The notes below the pieces were generated by a model, which did not search any database, had not been told where the DNA came from, and worked only from the letters and a program-made list of their open reading frames with translations. Below are positions 7,066 through 17,239 of a stretch of DNA of 36,941 nucleotides, piece by piece. Both the position numbers and the translations under genes were made by a program. Numbering within the stretch: the stretch's first letter is position 1; each line of letters begins with the position of its first letter. The DNA is from an uncultured Bacteroidales bacterium (GTDB lineage: Bacteria > Bacteroidota > Bacteroidia > Bacteroidales > FEN-979), in contig CAJAUM010000105.1 of NCBI GenBank assembly GCA_903945175.1, positions 1 to 36,941 of the forward strand, written 5' to 3'.

Positions 7066-8012
7066 TGATGGAACACATCGACCAATCAGAGGGGCTGTTC
7101 GAATCGAGGAAGCAGGAGCTGTTCTTTTATTCTCCCTATTCTTTCCTGCGCACGCCTTCGCAGGATGCACTGTTTCGCACGACGGTGAAAGAGCCCCTGA
7201 TCAAAAAGATTCATCACAGGCAAATCGATGTGATTCCCGTCGAGGTGGATCACCAGACCTTTCTGTTTCTGGTTGAACACTTATCGTGGGATTCCGATTA
7301 TTTTGGTTTCCCAACCTACAGGCTTCATTCGGTGCTGTTTGAAAAAACGGATCAGCGCAGATTGACCGCGGCTGTGCTGCATTTCAAGGAACGCTTTTTT
7401 AATCAACCGGGACGCTATTGTTTTACCGATGTTCCGAGTGAAGACATTGTATTGCTGCAGGCCTTGACCGGCGCCGGCTTCAGGTTGATTGAAACCAGGA
7501 TGACCTATTATCTGGAGCTTCAGAAGTACAGTTACGAGCGGTATCCGGTGAGGGAGGCCACCCATCCAGATATCCCAAACCTGCGGAGGGTAGCCAGTGA
7601 GGCTCGAAATCCGTTTGACCGGTTTCATGCCGATCCCATTTTTGACCCCATCAAGGCTGATGCATTTCTCGCAACATTTGCAGAGGAATCGGTCAAGGGT
7701 TTCGCTGACTATACCATGGTCCCCGATGAACCCGGCACCCCGCCTGATGCATTTCTTACGGCCAAGCTGCTCAGGGATGAATGGCCGGTCATCGGGGCGA
7801 AGGTCTCCAAAATGGTCCTATCCGCAGTTTCATCCAAAACATGCAAAGGATGGTACAGGAAGCTGATCTCTGAAATGGCCTATTATTTACAATCGCAGGG
7901 GGCTGATTATGCTTTTATGCACCCGGCCTCAACAAACAAGGCGGTATTTTATGCATACGAGAATCTGGGATGCAGGCTTGGCCAGGTCACCCATGTGTTT
8001 TCGTTCAGCTGA
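7065..8012 (+). CDS. GNAT-type acetyltransferase, RffC/WecD-like
   Basis: 315 residues. The segment [19 protein letters not shown] is the hallmark N-terminal element of TDP-fucosamine acetyltransferase (WecD/RffC)-like proteins. A GNAT-like C-terminal half ends in [20 protein letters not shown] and [20 protein letters not shown], typical of the last helix and strand. In this operon it probably acetylates the amino sugar made by the aminotransferase downstream. The first ATG (7065) overlaps the SDR stop; a second ATG at 7068 is equally possible. The longer than usual N-terminus (residues 1-65) is of unknown function. Confidence 0.72.
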   Translation: MMEHIDQSEGLFESRKQELFFYSPYSFLRTPSQDALFRTTVKEPLIKKIHHRQIDVIPVEVDHQTFLFLVEHLSWDSDYFGFPTYRLHSVLFEKTDQRRLTAAVLHFKERFFNQPGRYCFTDVPSEDIVLLQALTGAGFRLIETRMTYYLELQKYSYERYPVREATHPDIPNLRRVASEARNPFDRFHADPIFDPIKADAFLATFAEESVKGFADYTMVPDEPGTPPDAFLTAKLLRDEWPVIGAKVSKMVLSAVSSKTCKGWYRKLISEMAYYLQSQGADYAFMHPASTNKAVFYAYENLGCRLGQVTHVFSFS

Positions 8013-8032
8013 CATTTTACTTCAATAAACAG

Positions 8033-9142
8033 ATGGTTAAATTTCTCGACCTCCTTAAGATCAATGCACAATATGCCGACGAACTCAAGCAGGCAGCCGC
8101 TGACGTCATCGACTCCGGATGGTATCTGCAGGGTGAAAGGCTCAGCCGGTTTGAAGCCAACCTGGCAAGCTATACCGGGGTGAGGCATGCAGTGGGTGTG
8201 GCCAACGGGCTGGATGCCCTGCGGCTGATCCTGAAGGGCTATATCGCGCTGGGGGTGATGCAGGAGGGCGATGAGGTGATCGTGCCGGCCAACACCTACA
8301 TTGCCTCCATCCTGGCCATTACCGACAACAGGCTGATTCCCATCCTGGTTGAACCGGATTTACAAACCTATAACCTGGATTTTAGGCTGATCGAGCAGTA
8401 TATCACCCCGCGCACCCGGGCCATCATGCTGGTCCATCTGTACGGACAGGTTTGCTGGAGTGGAGCAGTGGAGGAGATTGCAAAAAAATACAACCTGAAG
8501 ATCATCGAAGACAATGCACAGGCCATGGGCGCATCGTGGAACGGCCGGAAAAGCGGATCGCTGGGCGATGCAGCCGGAAACAGCTTTTACCCGGGCAAGA
8601 ACCTGGGCGCGCTGGGCGATGCGGGAGCCGTAACAACCAATGACGATGCGCTGGCCTCCATGGTGAGGGCCCTGGGCAATTACGGCAGTGAGAAGAAATA
8701 TGTAAACAGCTACCAGGGGCTGAACAGCCGCTTGGACGAAATACAGGCCGCCTTCCTCGACGTCAAACTCAAATACATCGATGCCGAAAACCAGCGCCGC
8801 AGGGAGATCGCACAGCAATATTGCAACCACATCAAACATCCGGATGTCCAATTGCCTTTAAACCATCTCCATGATTTTGAGGCCGGCAGCCACGTGTTTC
8901 ACCTTTTCGTGATTCGTACCACCCACCGCGACAAGCTCCAGGCTTATCTGTCAGACCGGAACATCCAAACCCTGATCCATTATCCGATCCCTCCGCACAA
9001 GCAGGATGCCTATAAAACATGGAACCATCTTACCCTGCCTGTTACAGAGCAGATCCATCGTGAGGTGCTGAGCCTGCCGATCAGCCCGGTAATGACAGAA
9101 GAGGAGGTGCAACACATCATTCAAGTTATCAACGCCTATTAA
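8033..9142 (+). CDS. fdtB: DegT/DnrJ/EryC1 aminotransferase, FdtB-like
   Basis: 369 residues, PLP-dependent sugar aminotransferase. The pattern [20 protein letters not shown] opens the protein, followed by [12 protein letters not shown] and [36 protein letters not shown] precedes the Schiff-base lysine K189 in [16 protein letters not shown]. With the FdtA-like isomerases upstream it should make dTDP-3-amino-3,6-dideoxyhexose. The frame is open 63 nt further upstream, but that segment lies in the preceding gene; ATG 8033 begins at the conserved N-terminus. rmlA/rmlB for the precursor are not in the window. Confidence 0.9.
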   Translation: MVKFLDLLKINAQYADELKQAAADVIDSGWYLQGERLSRFEANLASYTGVRHAVGVANGLDALRLILKGYIALGVMQEGDEVIVPANTYIASILAITDNRLIPILVEPDLQTYNLDFRLIEQYITPRTRAIMLVHLYGQVCWSGAVEEIAKKYNLKIIEDNAQAMGASWNGRKSGSLGDAAGNSFYPGKNLGALGDAGAVTTNDDALASMVRALGNYGSEKKYVNSYQGLNSRLDEIQAAFLDVKLKYIDAENQRRREIAQQYCNHIKHPDVQLPLNHLHDFEAGSHVFHLFVIRTTHRDKLQAYLSDRNIQTLIHYPIPPHKQDAYKTWNHLTLPVTEQIHREVLSLPISPVMTEEEVQHIIQVINAY

Positions 9143-9153
9143 TTTCGCCAACC

Positions 9154-10083
9154 ATGCTGAGCCTGATTTTACTCTCCTATTACAGCGGCGACCGGATCGC
9201 GAAGGCCTATCAACGACTATCGGAGGTACTCGGAAAGGAGCAGATTCCCTTCGAGCTGATTGTCATTGACGACGGGTCGAAGGACCATTCCTATGAACTC
9301 GCCCTGGCGCTTGAAGCCGCGCATCCCAATGTAAGGGCCTATCAGCTGAGCAAAAACTACACCCCGCACTATGGGGTTTTTGCCGGACTGACCCTCTGCA
9401 AGGGTGATTGTGCCATGCCCATCCCCGACGATGAACAGCAGCCCTACCACACCATCGTCGACATGTACCGGCTGTGGCAACAGGGGATCAAGGTGATTGT
9501 TCCCTACCGCATCAAGCGAAATGATGGATTTTTCAATAATCTGTTCGCCAGTCTCTATTATAAAACGATCAATGCCCTGTCGGATATCCGCTTTCCCGAA
9601 GGCGGAGCGGATACCTTCTTGATCGACCGTGAATTGATTGATATCCTCAATGCCAGGATACACGCGATAAATACCTCAAGCATCACCGAGGTGCTGCGTT
9701 TGGGCTATAACCCACACCATTATCCCTATGAACGCGTGAAGGGGGTCAACACCAAATCGAGGTGGACCTTTAAGAAAAAGGTAAAATTATTTAAAGATAC
9801 CTTCTTTTCCAGCTCTACCTGGCCTGTGAAACTGATCACCTTCATGGGATTTTTCTTCTCCTTTTTCGCCCTGGCCATCATCCTGTTTTACACCTACATC
9901 AGGCTGTTCGGAAATCCGGCCTTCTGGGGTGCAAACCTGCCCGGCTGGACGGCGACCGTGGTGATCATCTCCTTTTTTTCGGGGCTGACCCTCTTCTCAC
10001 TCGGCATCATCGCCGAATATATCTGGCGCATCTATGAAGAGGTCAAAAACCGGCCCGGATATATCATCAAAAAGAAACCCTGA
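9154..10083 (+). CDS. Family 2 glycosyltransferase, polyprenol-phosphate type (DPM1/GtrB-like)
   Basis: 309 residues. The GT-A domain starts directly with LSLILLSYYSGDRI, contains ELIVIDDGSKDHS and the acidic IPDDEQQP site, and ends near residue 205. Two transmembrane helices follow (about 225-250 and 270-295). Members transfer a sugar from a nucleotide donor to a polyprenol phosphate on the cytoplasmic face. It is the last gene of the operon, 11 nt after fdtB, and may use the amino sugar made there. A convergent gene ends 90 nt downstream. Confidence 0.85.
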   Translation: MLSLILLSYYSGDRIAKAYQRLSEVLGKEQIPFELIVIDDGSKDHSYELALALEAAHPNVRAYQLSKNYTPHYGVFAGLTLCKGDCAMPIPDDEQQPYHTIVDMYRLWQQGIKVIVPYRIKRNDGFFNNLFASLYYKTINALSDIRFPEGGADTFLIDRELIDILNARIHAINTSSITEVLRLGYNPHHYPYERVKGVNTKSRWTFKKKVKLFKDTFFSSSTWPVKLITFMGFFFSFFALAIILFYTYIRLFGNPAFWGANLPGWTATVVIISFFSGLTLFSLGIIAEYIWRIYEEVKNRPGYIIKKKP

Positions 10084-10172
10084 GGTTAAATCGGGATTTT
10101 TCCTGGCGCTGCTGTTGCCTTCCAATCATCGTGTCGAGGCAGCAGTTGGGCGTGTTGTCATTGGGGTAAAGG

Positions 10173-11993
10173 CTACTCCTCCCGGGTAATGATCCATTTG
10201 ACAGTTGTAATTTGCTGATCATGCTGAATGCGGATATAATAGATTCCCGCGGACAGCCCTTTGGCGTCAAGGAGTACGGAATTTTTCAGGAAATCGGGAG
10301 GTTGAATAAATGACCGGATCTCATGCCCCATCGGGTCAAATAGGGAAACCTCCACCTTGCCAGATACCGCTTCTGAAAATTGAATCCAGGATTGATCATG
10401 CGAGGGATTGGGATACACAGCAACATGCGTATCTACGTTGCTTTCAGGCGGAATAATTCCCACCGGACCCAGATTTCCATCGAGTTTGAGGTTTTGTGCA
10501 TAAACAGATCCAACGGGATTGAATGCCGCATCTCTGTTTTCCCCCCATGAAACAACATACATTTCATTGTTTAAATCGGTTATGTCGGGGTAGTATTTGG
10601 TACCCTGGGTGGTGGCAAGCAAGACGTGAGAAGGCGACCAGACCGAATTGCCCGCAGGGTCTATTCTCATTGCAAAAAGCTGATCGAACCTCACGGTATC
10701 AGGCCCAATGATCTCTCTATAGGCCCGGTCGCCGAAAAGGATAAAATCGTGTGAAGGGGTCATTTTCAAAGTAAGTACATACCAGGCCGTATCCATGATG
10801 TAATCGACAAGCACCTTCCCGAGATCTCCCCACTTGCGTGTGCCGTCCTCCCCGAATCGCTGGCCTACCAGGCCGATCCGGGACAACCCTCCCGAGGGCT
10901 TGTCCTCATCCCAAACGACATACAAATCCTTCGAAACGGAATCATAAGCCATCATAGGCTCCACACGGTTATATCCATAATTCACGGTTGAAACGGCAAT
11001 CCCGTTCAAAGGCCATTGCAGGTTGCCGGCAGTATCAAGATGCTGCGCATAGATATTCCAGTAATTGGAAGCGTATCTGTCGTCGAACCAACTGATAAAG
11101 AGGCCCTGTTGGGGGTCCTGAACGGGATGAATCTGGAAATATTCTGGCAGATATTGTGCTGAATCAGCCGTAAGTTCACAAATTTTGGCTTTTTCAGGCC
11201 ATACCGTTGATCCTGCACTGTTAAATCGTTGTGCGTAGATATAGGTCCAATATTGCTGCCCGAGCCCGACTATTTCGGTGGAAATCCGGCGCTGCCAGCA
11301 TAAAATAAAATCATCAGCCCCCACAGGGAAAAGTTTAGGAAATCTGGCGGTGCTGTCCACATCGGGAACCATGATCGGTTCAGACCAGAGGAGGGCTCCA
11401 GAAGGAGATAGTTTCTGAATCCGGATAAATGATTTCCAGTTTGTGGTATCTGTTCCGAAATAGCCGCCGGCATCCCAGGCTATGAGCCTGTTTCCGCTGT
11501 TCGTGAAGCCAAGAATCGGAGAATAGGAATTAACGCTGTCCATCGGGTCAGTGTATATAAAAACCCCGTTGGGGTTCCAAACCGCGCTGCCGTCGGGAGC
11601 CACGCTATAGGCGACTACCTGGCTGGCATCTGCACCGCCGCGCATATCTTCGAATGCAATGACCGCATTCCCCGCGGCATCACTCTCAAGTGAGTAATCG
11701 CTTAACCAGGTTCGGCAGGGCTGGTTGCTGATCCTGATGCCATCAGGCCCCCATAACGGGTAGCCATCGGGGGAGATGTGCTGAAGCCAGAAATTATAAC
11801 TCGTATCAGGATTCAGTATTTCTTTCCATCCTGAAATATAATAGCTTCCCTGGGGTGTCATGGCAATCTTGGGAAAGCTAATGTCCTTCAGGGTACCCAT
11901 AATAAAACTATTTTCTGACGGATCAGTGCTCCACTGGGCCATGGCCAGGGTGCCCTGCAAAAAGAACATTGCGAGGGTAAGCGCTTTTTTCAT
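10173..11993 (-). CDS. Secreted T9SS-sorted protein with beta-propeller-like repeats
   Basis: 606 residues. A signal peptide (MKKALTLAMFFLQGTLAMAQ) starts the protein. About seven or eight repeats follow of the form aromatic-A-Q-x-(5)-G-x-x-x-W, for example YAQHLDTAGNLQWPLNG, AQRFNSAGSTVWPE and AMRIDPAGNSVWSPS, suggesting propeller blades. The C-terminal 80 residues are a Por/type A sorting domain: VAVYPNPSHDQSWIQF, KVEVSLFDPMGHEIRSF, GLSAGIYYIRI. It is therefore exported by Sec, then by the type IX system to the surface or medium. No enzymatic motif is recognised. The start at 11993 fits the signal peptide; ATG 12002 is an alternative. Confidence 0.85.
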   Translation of the reverse strand: MKKALTLAMFFLQGTLAMAQWSTDPSENSFIMGTLKDISFPKIAMTPQGSYYISGWKEILNPDTSYNFWLQHISPDGYPLWGPDGIRISNQPCRTWLSDYSLESDAAGNAVIAFEDMRGGADASQVVAYSVAPDGSAVWNPNGVFIYTDPMDSVNSYSPILGFTNSGNRLIAWDAGGYFGTDTTNWKSFIRIQKLSPSGALLWSEPIMVPDVDSTARFPKLFPVGADDFILCWQRRISTEIVGLGQQYWTYIYAQRFNSAGSTVWPEKAKICELTADSAQYLPEYFQIHPVQDPQQGLFISWFDDRYASNYWNIYAQHLDTAGNLQWPLNGIAVSTVNYGYNRVEPMMAYDSVSKDLYVVWDEDKPSGGLSRIGLVGQRFGEDGTRKWGDLGKVLVDYIMDTAWYVLTLKMTPSHDFILFGDRAYREIIGPDTVRFDQLFAMRIDPAGNSVWSPSHVLLATTQGTKYYPDITDLNNEMYVVSWGENRDAAFNPVGSVYAQNLKLDGNLGPVGIIPPESNVDTHVAVYPNPSHDQSWIQFSEAVSGKVEVSLFDPMGHEIRSFIQPPDFLKNSVLLDAKGLSAGIYYIRIQHDQQITTVKWIITREE

Positions 11994-12200
11994 AGGAGTC
12001 ATTTTTTTTGTTTGACATGTAAAGATAGTCAATATAAAAGCCAAAAGCAAGACCATGGGTCTGAATCAAAAGAGGCCAAAATTGAGCGTAAGGTTAAGGT
12101 ATGGCTGTTTACTCCAAATCAATCGTGAAATAATTAACAGTATGTAAAAAATATCCAGTTATACATAAGTTTTTATAATTTAGTGGGTTATTAGCGACCC

Positions 12201-14822
12201 ATGGATTACAGATTAGAAGATTTAATCGATATCACCCTGCTTCAGAATTTGCAGGATAAGCTGAATCTGGTTTATTCATTCCCATCGGCCATCATCGACA
12301 ATGAGGGTAAAGTGCTCACCGCGGTGGCATGGCAGGAGTTGTGTACAAAATTTCACCGGATCCATCCCGCCTCCGAGCAAGCGTGCATCAAAAGCGACCA
12401 GTACATTTTAGCGCACCTGCATGAAGCAAATCCCGCGGTGAGCTACCAATGTCCGCATGGGTTAACCGACAATGCAACGCCGATCATCATTGATGGAAAA
12501 CACCTGGGTAATTTTTTCACGGGTCAGTTTTTTCTCGAAAAACCGGACCTGGAATTTTTCAAAAAACAGGCAAACCTATATGGTTTCGATGAAACAGCCT
12601 ACCTGGAGGCCGTGGAGAAGGTCCCCGTATGGACCAAAGAAAAACTTGATCTCTATCTTGATTTTATCAAGGGATTTATCGAAATCATCGCGGGGATCGG
12701 CCTGAATAACCTAGAAATAATAGAATCACATAAATTTATTAAAGAGAGTGAAGACCGGCACCGAACCATCCTGCAAACGGCCATGGACGGTTTTTGGCTG
12801 TTGAATATGCAGGGGCATTTGATTGAGGTGAACGAAGCCTATTGTCGCATGAGCGGCTATTCAGCGCAGGAGCTGCTGACCATGCGCATCTCCGATTTGG
12901 AAGTGGCGGAGACCGTAAAAAATTCCGAGGCCCATATTCAAAAAGTTATTGCGCAGGGCGAGGACCGTTTTGAAACCCGCCATCGGAAAAAGGATGGAAG
13001 CATCATGGATGTCGAAATCAGCGTGAAGTATCAAACGAATGATGGCGGCCGGCTCGTGGCCTTCCTGCAGGACATCACTGCGCGAAAACAGGCCGAACAG
13101 GAAAATATCAAAACCAAAGAGTACACCGAAGTTTTACTGAAAGAGACTCAAAAACAGAAGTCAGAACTTGAATTACAGAACGAACGGCTGGAGGGTTTAC
13201 TCCGGATTTCGCAATACCAGCCGAAATCAAATCAGGATTTTCTTGACTTTGCGCTCAGGGAGGCCATTGGATTGACTTCAAGTAAATTGGGGTACATCTG
13301 TTTTTACAACGAATCATCCAGTCAGTTTACCTTGAATACCTGGTCGAAGGAGGTGATGCATGAATGCACCGTGCTGGATCCTCAAACCACCTACGACCTG
13401 GATAAAACAGGCTGGTGGGGTGAAGCGGTAAGGCAACGTAAGCCCATCGTAATAAACAATTATGCAGAAGAAAACCCATATGCGAAGGGCACACCCCTTG
13501 GACATGTAACACTTTCCAAATTTTTGACCATTCCCGTTTTTATCGATAAAACCATTGTGGCGGTGGTGGGCGTTGCAAATAAACCAGATGATTATCAGCA
13601 ATCTGATATCCGGCAGCTGACCCTGCTCATGGATACTGTTTGGAGAATTTCGGAACGGGAACTGCTTTTTGAAAATCTGAAAGATGCGAAGGAACATGCC
13701 GAGGAGAGCGACCGCCTGAAATCAGCCTTCCTGGCCAACATGAGCCACGAAATCCGTACGCCCATGAACGGCATTCTGGGGTTTGCCCAACTGCTGAAAG
13801 AACCGAACCTCTCGGGCGATGAACAGCAGGAATATATCCGCATCATCGAAAAAAGCGGCGCCCGCATGCTCAATATCATTCATGATATCGTTGATATTGC
13901 AAAAATAGAATCGGGACAGATGGAGGTCTCCATTTCCGAAACCAATATCAACGGTCAAATCGAATTTATTTATGACTTCTTCAAGCCGGAGGCTGAGCAA
14001 AAGGAGATCCAGCTCTTCTTCAAAAACCACCTGTCGTCGAAAGAGGCCATGATTCACACGGATCGCGAAAAAATCTACGCCATCCTGACCAACCTTGTTA
14101 AAAATGCCATTAAAAACACCAGGAAAGGGTCGGTGGAATTTGGGTATGAGAAAAAGGAGTCCGACCTCGAATTTTTTGTCAAAGATACCGGGGGCGGAAT
14201 TCCAAGGGAGAGACAGCAGGCCATCTTTCAACGCTTTATTCAGGCCGACATGTCAAATAAGCGGGCCCACGACGGGGCGGGACTGGGTTTGTCGATCGCC
14301 AAAGCCTATGTGGAGATGCTGGGCGGGAGAATTTGGGTGGAAAGTGAATTTGGCAACGGGGCAACATTTTATTTTACGATACCTTATAACACTGAATATG
14401 GGGAAATAAGAACAAGTAAAATAATCATTAATAAAGAGCATAATTCACCTCCCGTTAAAAAGCTGAAAATTTTAATTGTCGAAGATGACGAAGATTCACA
14501 AAGGCTCATGTCGCTGATGGTTAAAAAAGTCGGGAAAGAACTTTTAATGTGCAGCAATGGGTACGAGGCGGTCGAAGTTTGCAGGAACCATCCCGACCTT
14601 GATTTGATCATGCTGGATATCAAATTGCCCGGAATCAGTGGATATGAGGTCGCCGGGAACATCAGGCAATTTAACAGCGGGGTAATCATCATTGCCCAGA
14701 CCGCCTTTGCCATTTCGGGTGACAGGGAAAAGGCATTGGAGGCAGGATGCAATGACTATATTACGAAACCCATCAAGGAGAATGTATTGTTGGCGCTTAT
14801 TCAAAAGCACGTTGATCCTTAG
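12201..14822 (+). CDS. Hybrid sensor histidine kinase: PocR-PAS-GAF-HisKA-HATPase-REC
   Basis: 873 residues with no clear membrane helix. Residues about 5-170 are a PocR ligand-binding domain (LQDKLNLVYSFPSAIIDNEG, SYQCPHGLTDNATPI, GNFFTGQFFLE). A PAS domain (about 185-300), a coiled coil and a GAF domain (about 335-490; GYICFYNESS, TGWWGEAVRQRKPI) follow. HisKA has the phosphoaccepting H516 in NMSHEIRTPMNG. The HATPase has DTGGGIPRERQ and GAGLGLSIA. A C-terminal receiver has D806 in LDLIMLDIKLPG. It likely senses a small molecule and relays phosphate to an unlinked output. Its stop overlaps that of the convergent kinase at 14819. Confidence 0.92.
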   Translation: MDYRLEDLIDITLLQNLQDKLNLVYSFPSAIIDNEGKVLTAVAWQELCTKFHRIHPASEQACIKSDQYILAHLHEANPAVSYQCPHGLTDNATPIIIDGKHLGNFFTGQFFLEKPDLEFFKKQANLYGFDETAYLEAVEKVPVWTKEKLDLYLDFIKGFIEIIAGIGLNNLEIIESHKFIKESEDRHRTILQTAMDGFWLLNMQGHLIEVNEAYCRMSGYSAQELLTMRISDLEVAETVKNSEAHIQKVIAQGEDRFETRHRKKDGSIMDVEISVKYQTNDGGRLVAFLQDITARKQAEQENIKTKEYTEVLLKETQKQKSELELQNERLEGLLRISQYQPKSNQDFLDFALREAIGLTSSKLGYICFYNESSSQFTLNTWSKEVMHECTVLDPQTTYDLDKTGWWGEAVRQRKPIVINNYAEENPYAKGTPLGHVTLSKFLTIPVFIDKTIVAVVGVANKPDDYQQSDIRQLTLLMDTVWRISERELLFENLKDAKEHAEESDRLKSAFLANMSHEIRTPMNGILGFAQLLKEPNLSGDEQQEYIRIIEKSGARMLNIIHDIVDIAKIESGQMEVSISETNINGQIEFIYDFFKPEAEQKEIQLFFKNHLSSKEAMIHTDREKIYAILTNLVKNAIKNTRKGSVEFGYEKKESDLEFFVKDTGGGIPRERQQAIFQRFIQADMSNKRAHDGAGLGLSIAKAYVEMLGGRIWVESEFGNGATFYFTIPYNTEYGEIRTSKIIINKEHNSPPVKKLKILIVEDDEDSQRLMSLMVKKVGKELLMCSNGYEAVEVCRNHPDLDLIMLDIKLPGISGYEVAGNIRQFNSGVIIIAQTAFAISGDREKALEAGCNDYITKPIKENVLLALIQKHVDP

Positions 14823-17230
14823 AAAATTACAGGTTCAAAATACTCAGTAAGCAGTTCGAGTAGCTTATTTTTCTCGATGGGTTTTGAGATGTAACCATCA
14901 CACCCGGCATCCTCGCTTAATTGCCGGTCGGTGGACATGGCATAGGCTGTTTGGGCAATAATGGGCAGGGTTGGACGCAGCTGTTTGATCTCTCCCGCCA
15001 ATTCCCAACCGTTCGCATCAGGCAAACGGATATCAAGCAAAACGAGGTCGAAGCTGTCAAGCTGGGTATACAACTGCCGCACCTCCTTTCCGCTGAATGC
15101 CGAAACCAGTTCCGCCCCGGTATGTCTGAGGATGATGGTGAGGAACTCCATATTCGTCGCCTCATCTTCAATCAGCAGGATCTTTTTACCTGACCAGTCA
15201 ATGGGGTCTGCCCGTTTATAGGGGGGGTGCTTTACCTCTGCCGTGCGGCTATCTTCGTGTTCCTGTTCATATGGAATCTTGAAAAAGAAGGTACTTCCCT
15301 TCCCCGGTTCCGACTCCACCCAAATTTCACCCCCCAGCAGGTCAAGGGAGCCTTTGCAAATGGCCAGCCCAAGTCCCGTTCCTCCGTACTTGTGCTGATC
15401 GGGGCTTTCAGCCTGCCTGAAATGCTCAAAGATCAAGGCTTCATTCTCCTCCGAAATTCCGATCCCGGTATCGGCCACATAACAGGTGATGGTTCCGTTA
15501 ACAGGCGCCTGGCATCCAAACCTTACAGCGCCTGATTCGGTGTATTTGATGGCATTGTCGATCAGGTTGGAAAAAACCTGCTTGAGGATGTACCCATCGG
15601 TGATCAAGGACAAATCATGGTCCCGGGGGCCTTCAGCAATGAGTGTCAGCTTTGTTTTTTTGTTTCTTTTTAGCCGCTCTGAGAAAACGACCTCCATCTC
15701 GTCGGTAATTTCTTTGAGCGAGACAGGTTGTTTTAGGAGGGTTGCATTGCCTGATTCGATCCGGGAAATCTCCAAAATGTCATTGATGATATGCATCAGA
15801 TCATCGGTACGGGATTGGATGATGGTTGAAAATTTCTCGCGATCTTCATCTGAGAGATCAGGTTCTGAAATCATGCCGGCAAATCCCGCAATGGCATTCA
15901 TCGGGGTGCGTATTTCGTGACTCATGTTGGCGAGGAAGGCTGATTTAAGCCGGTCTGATTCCTGGGCCTTCTCAACGGCGATGACCAGGTTTTCCATCAG
16001 CTGCTTTCTGTCGGTGATTTCCATTTGGGTTCCCCATTGGCGAACGAAGTAACCGTTTTCAATCACGCCGACGGCATTGTTTGTGAAATACCTGATGCGG
16101 CCTTTGGCATCCTGCTCGCGTGTTTCAATATTTTCGCTGCGGTAACCTGAGGTGATGAAATTACGCAACGCCGCACGATTTACGGGATCATTGCTCCCCC
16201 CATGAAGCTGTTTTTGACTTTTTCCTACGATATCCTCTGATGCACCGATATCATACATGTTCATAAATGCCTGATTGCATTCGGCTATAAACAAATGGTC
16301 GTATATAAAATCAATCTGTGCTTCAACCGGCATCAACACATGAATCGGTTCATCAAGCTCCATGCGGTAAACCCCTTCAGAGACTTGCGAAATGAAGTTT
16401 TTGTACCGTTCTTCACTCTTCATCAGCGTCTCTTTTGCCAGCGTCTCCGGGGTGATGTCTCTGACGATCGACAAAACCTGGTCATGGCCGCAGGAAACAT
16501 ACCTTGATTCAAAATGCTTTATCAATCCCTTAATTTCGAGGCTATAGGCGAATTGGCCCGATTGACCGGTCGAAAGAACTTGGGCTACCTTTTCATGGGT
16601 TATCTCAGCCAGCTCCCGGGGTAAAACAGCATCAATTTTCTTACCCAGAAAGAATTCGGGTTGCTCGTACAAATCACCTGGATTATTGGCGTAATAATCG
16701 ATGATGGTGTCGTTGGCATCGAATACAAACATCATGTCGGGAATGGCATTGAGGAGCGCTGTATTTCGTTCTTCAATCTGTATCAGTTCTGCCGTGCGGG
16801 CATGAACGATTTGTTCAATATTCTTTTTTTCGTTTCGCAATGTATCCTCTGATTCTTTTATCCGCAGCAACACGTTGATTTGAGCCATGAGTTCCGGAGG
16901 ATCGATGGGTTTGGACAAAAAAGCATCGGCGCCCAATTCAAGTCCTTTGATGCGGCTTTCCGAATCAGTTTTGATGGCAGTAACCATCACAACAGGTATG
17001 TGCATGGTCAGTTCATCCGCCTTCAGCCTGCGGCAAACTTCGAAACCATCCAACTCCGGCATAATAAGATCAAGCAAAATAACATCCGGCTGTTCCTCCC
17101 TGGCCAGCTTAATTCCATCGGCTCCCGATAACGCCGTTATGGTCTGGCAGCCGGGTAAATGCAATTTAATTACAGCTTTAATGGTTGTCAGATTATCAGG
17201 CTGATCGTCAATGGCTAAAATCTTCTTCAT
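14819..17230 (-). CDS. Hybrid histidine kinase: REC-PAS-PAS-HisKA-HATPase-REC
   Basis: 803 residues, soluble. An N-terminal receiver has D54 (ILLDLIMPELDG) and K at AFLSKPID. A coiled coil and two PAS-like domains (about 150-270 and 280-415, the second containing GTQMEITDRKQLME) follow. HisKA has H438 in ANMSHEIRTPMNAIAGF, the HATPase has DTGIGISEENEAL and GGTGLGLAIC, and a C-terminal receiver has D733 (FDLVLLDIRLPDANG). The N-terminal receiver suggests it is itself controlled by an upstream kinase. It converges on and overlaps the PocR kinase by 4 nt (stops share TTAG). A CheR remnant lies directly upstream on the same strand. Confidence 0.92.
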   Translation of the reverse strand: MKKILAIDDQPDNLTTIKAVIKLHLPGCQTITALSGADGIKLAREEQPDVILLDLIMPELDGFEVCRRLKADELTMHIPVVMVTAIKTDSESRIKGLELGADAFLSKPIDPPELMAQINVLLRIKESEDTLRNEKKNIEQIVHARTAELIQIEERNTALLNAIPDMMFVFDANDTIIDYYANNPGDLYEQPEFFLGKKIDAVLPRELAEITHEKVAQVLSTGQSGQFAYSLEIKGLIKHFESRYVSCGHDQVLSIVRDITPETLAKETLMKSEERYKNFISQVSEGVYRMELDEPIHVLMPVEAQIDFIYDHLFIAECNQAFMNMYDIGASEDIVGKSQKQLHGGSNDPVNRAALRNFITSGYRSENIETREQDAKGRIRYFTNNAVGVIENGYFVRQWGTQMEITDRKQLMENLVIAVEKAQESDRLKSAFLANMSHEIRTPMNAIAGFAGMISEPDLSDEDREKFSTIIQSRTDDLMHIINDILEISRIESGNATLLKQPVSLKEITDEMEVVFSERLKRNKKTKLTLIAEGPRDHDLSLITDGYILKQVFSNLIDNAIKYTESGAVRFGCQAPVNGTITCYVADTGIGISEENEALIFEHFRQAESPDQHKYGGTGLGLAICKGSLDLLGGEIWVESEPGKGSTFFFKIPYEQEHEDSRTAEVKHPPYKRADPIDWSGKKILLIEDEATNMEFLTIILRHTGAELVSAFSGKEVRQLYTQLDSFDLVLLDIRLPDANGWELAGEIKQLRPTLPIIAQTAYAMSTDRQLSEDAGCDGYISKPIEKNKLLELLTEYFEPVIF

Positions 17231-17239
17231 GTGTATCTC

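Noticed and set aside
10084-10172. Small RNA or terminator between the GT2 and T9SS genes
   Set aside because: No convincing stem with a T tract could be found in this short convergent gap.
13722-14231. Minus-strand open frame of 169 residues antisense to the PocR kinase
   Set aside because: It overlaps the conserved HisKA/HATPase coding region and has no family resemblance.
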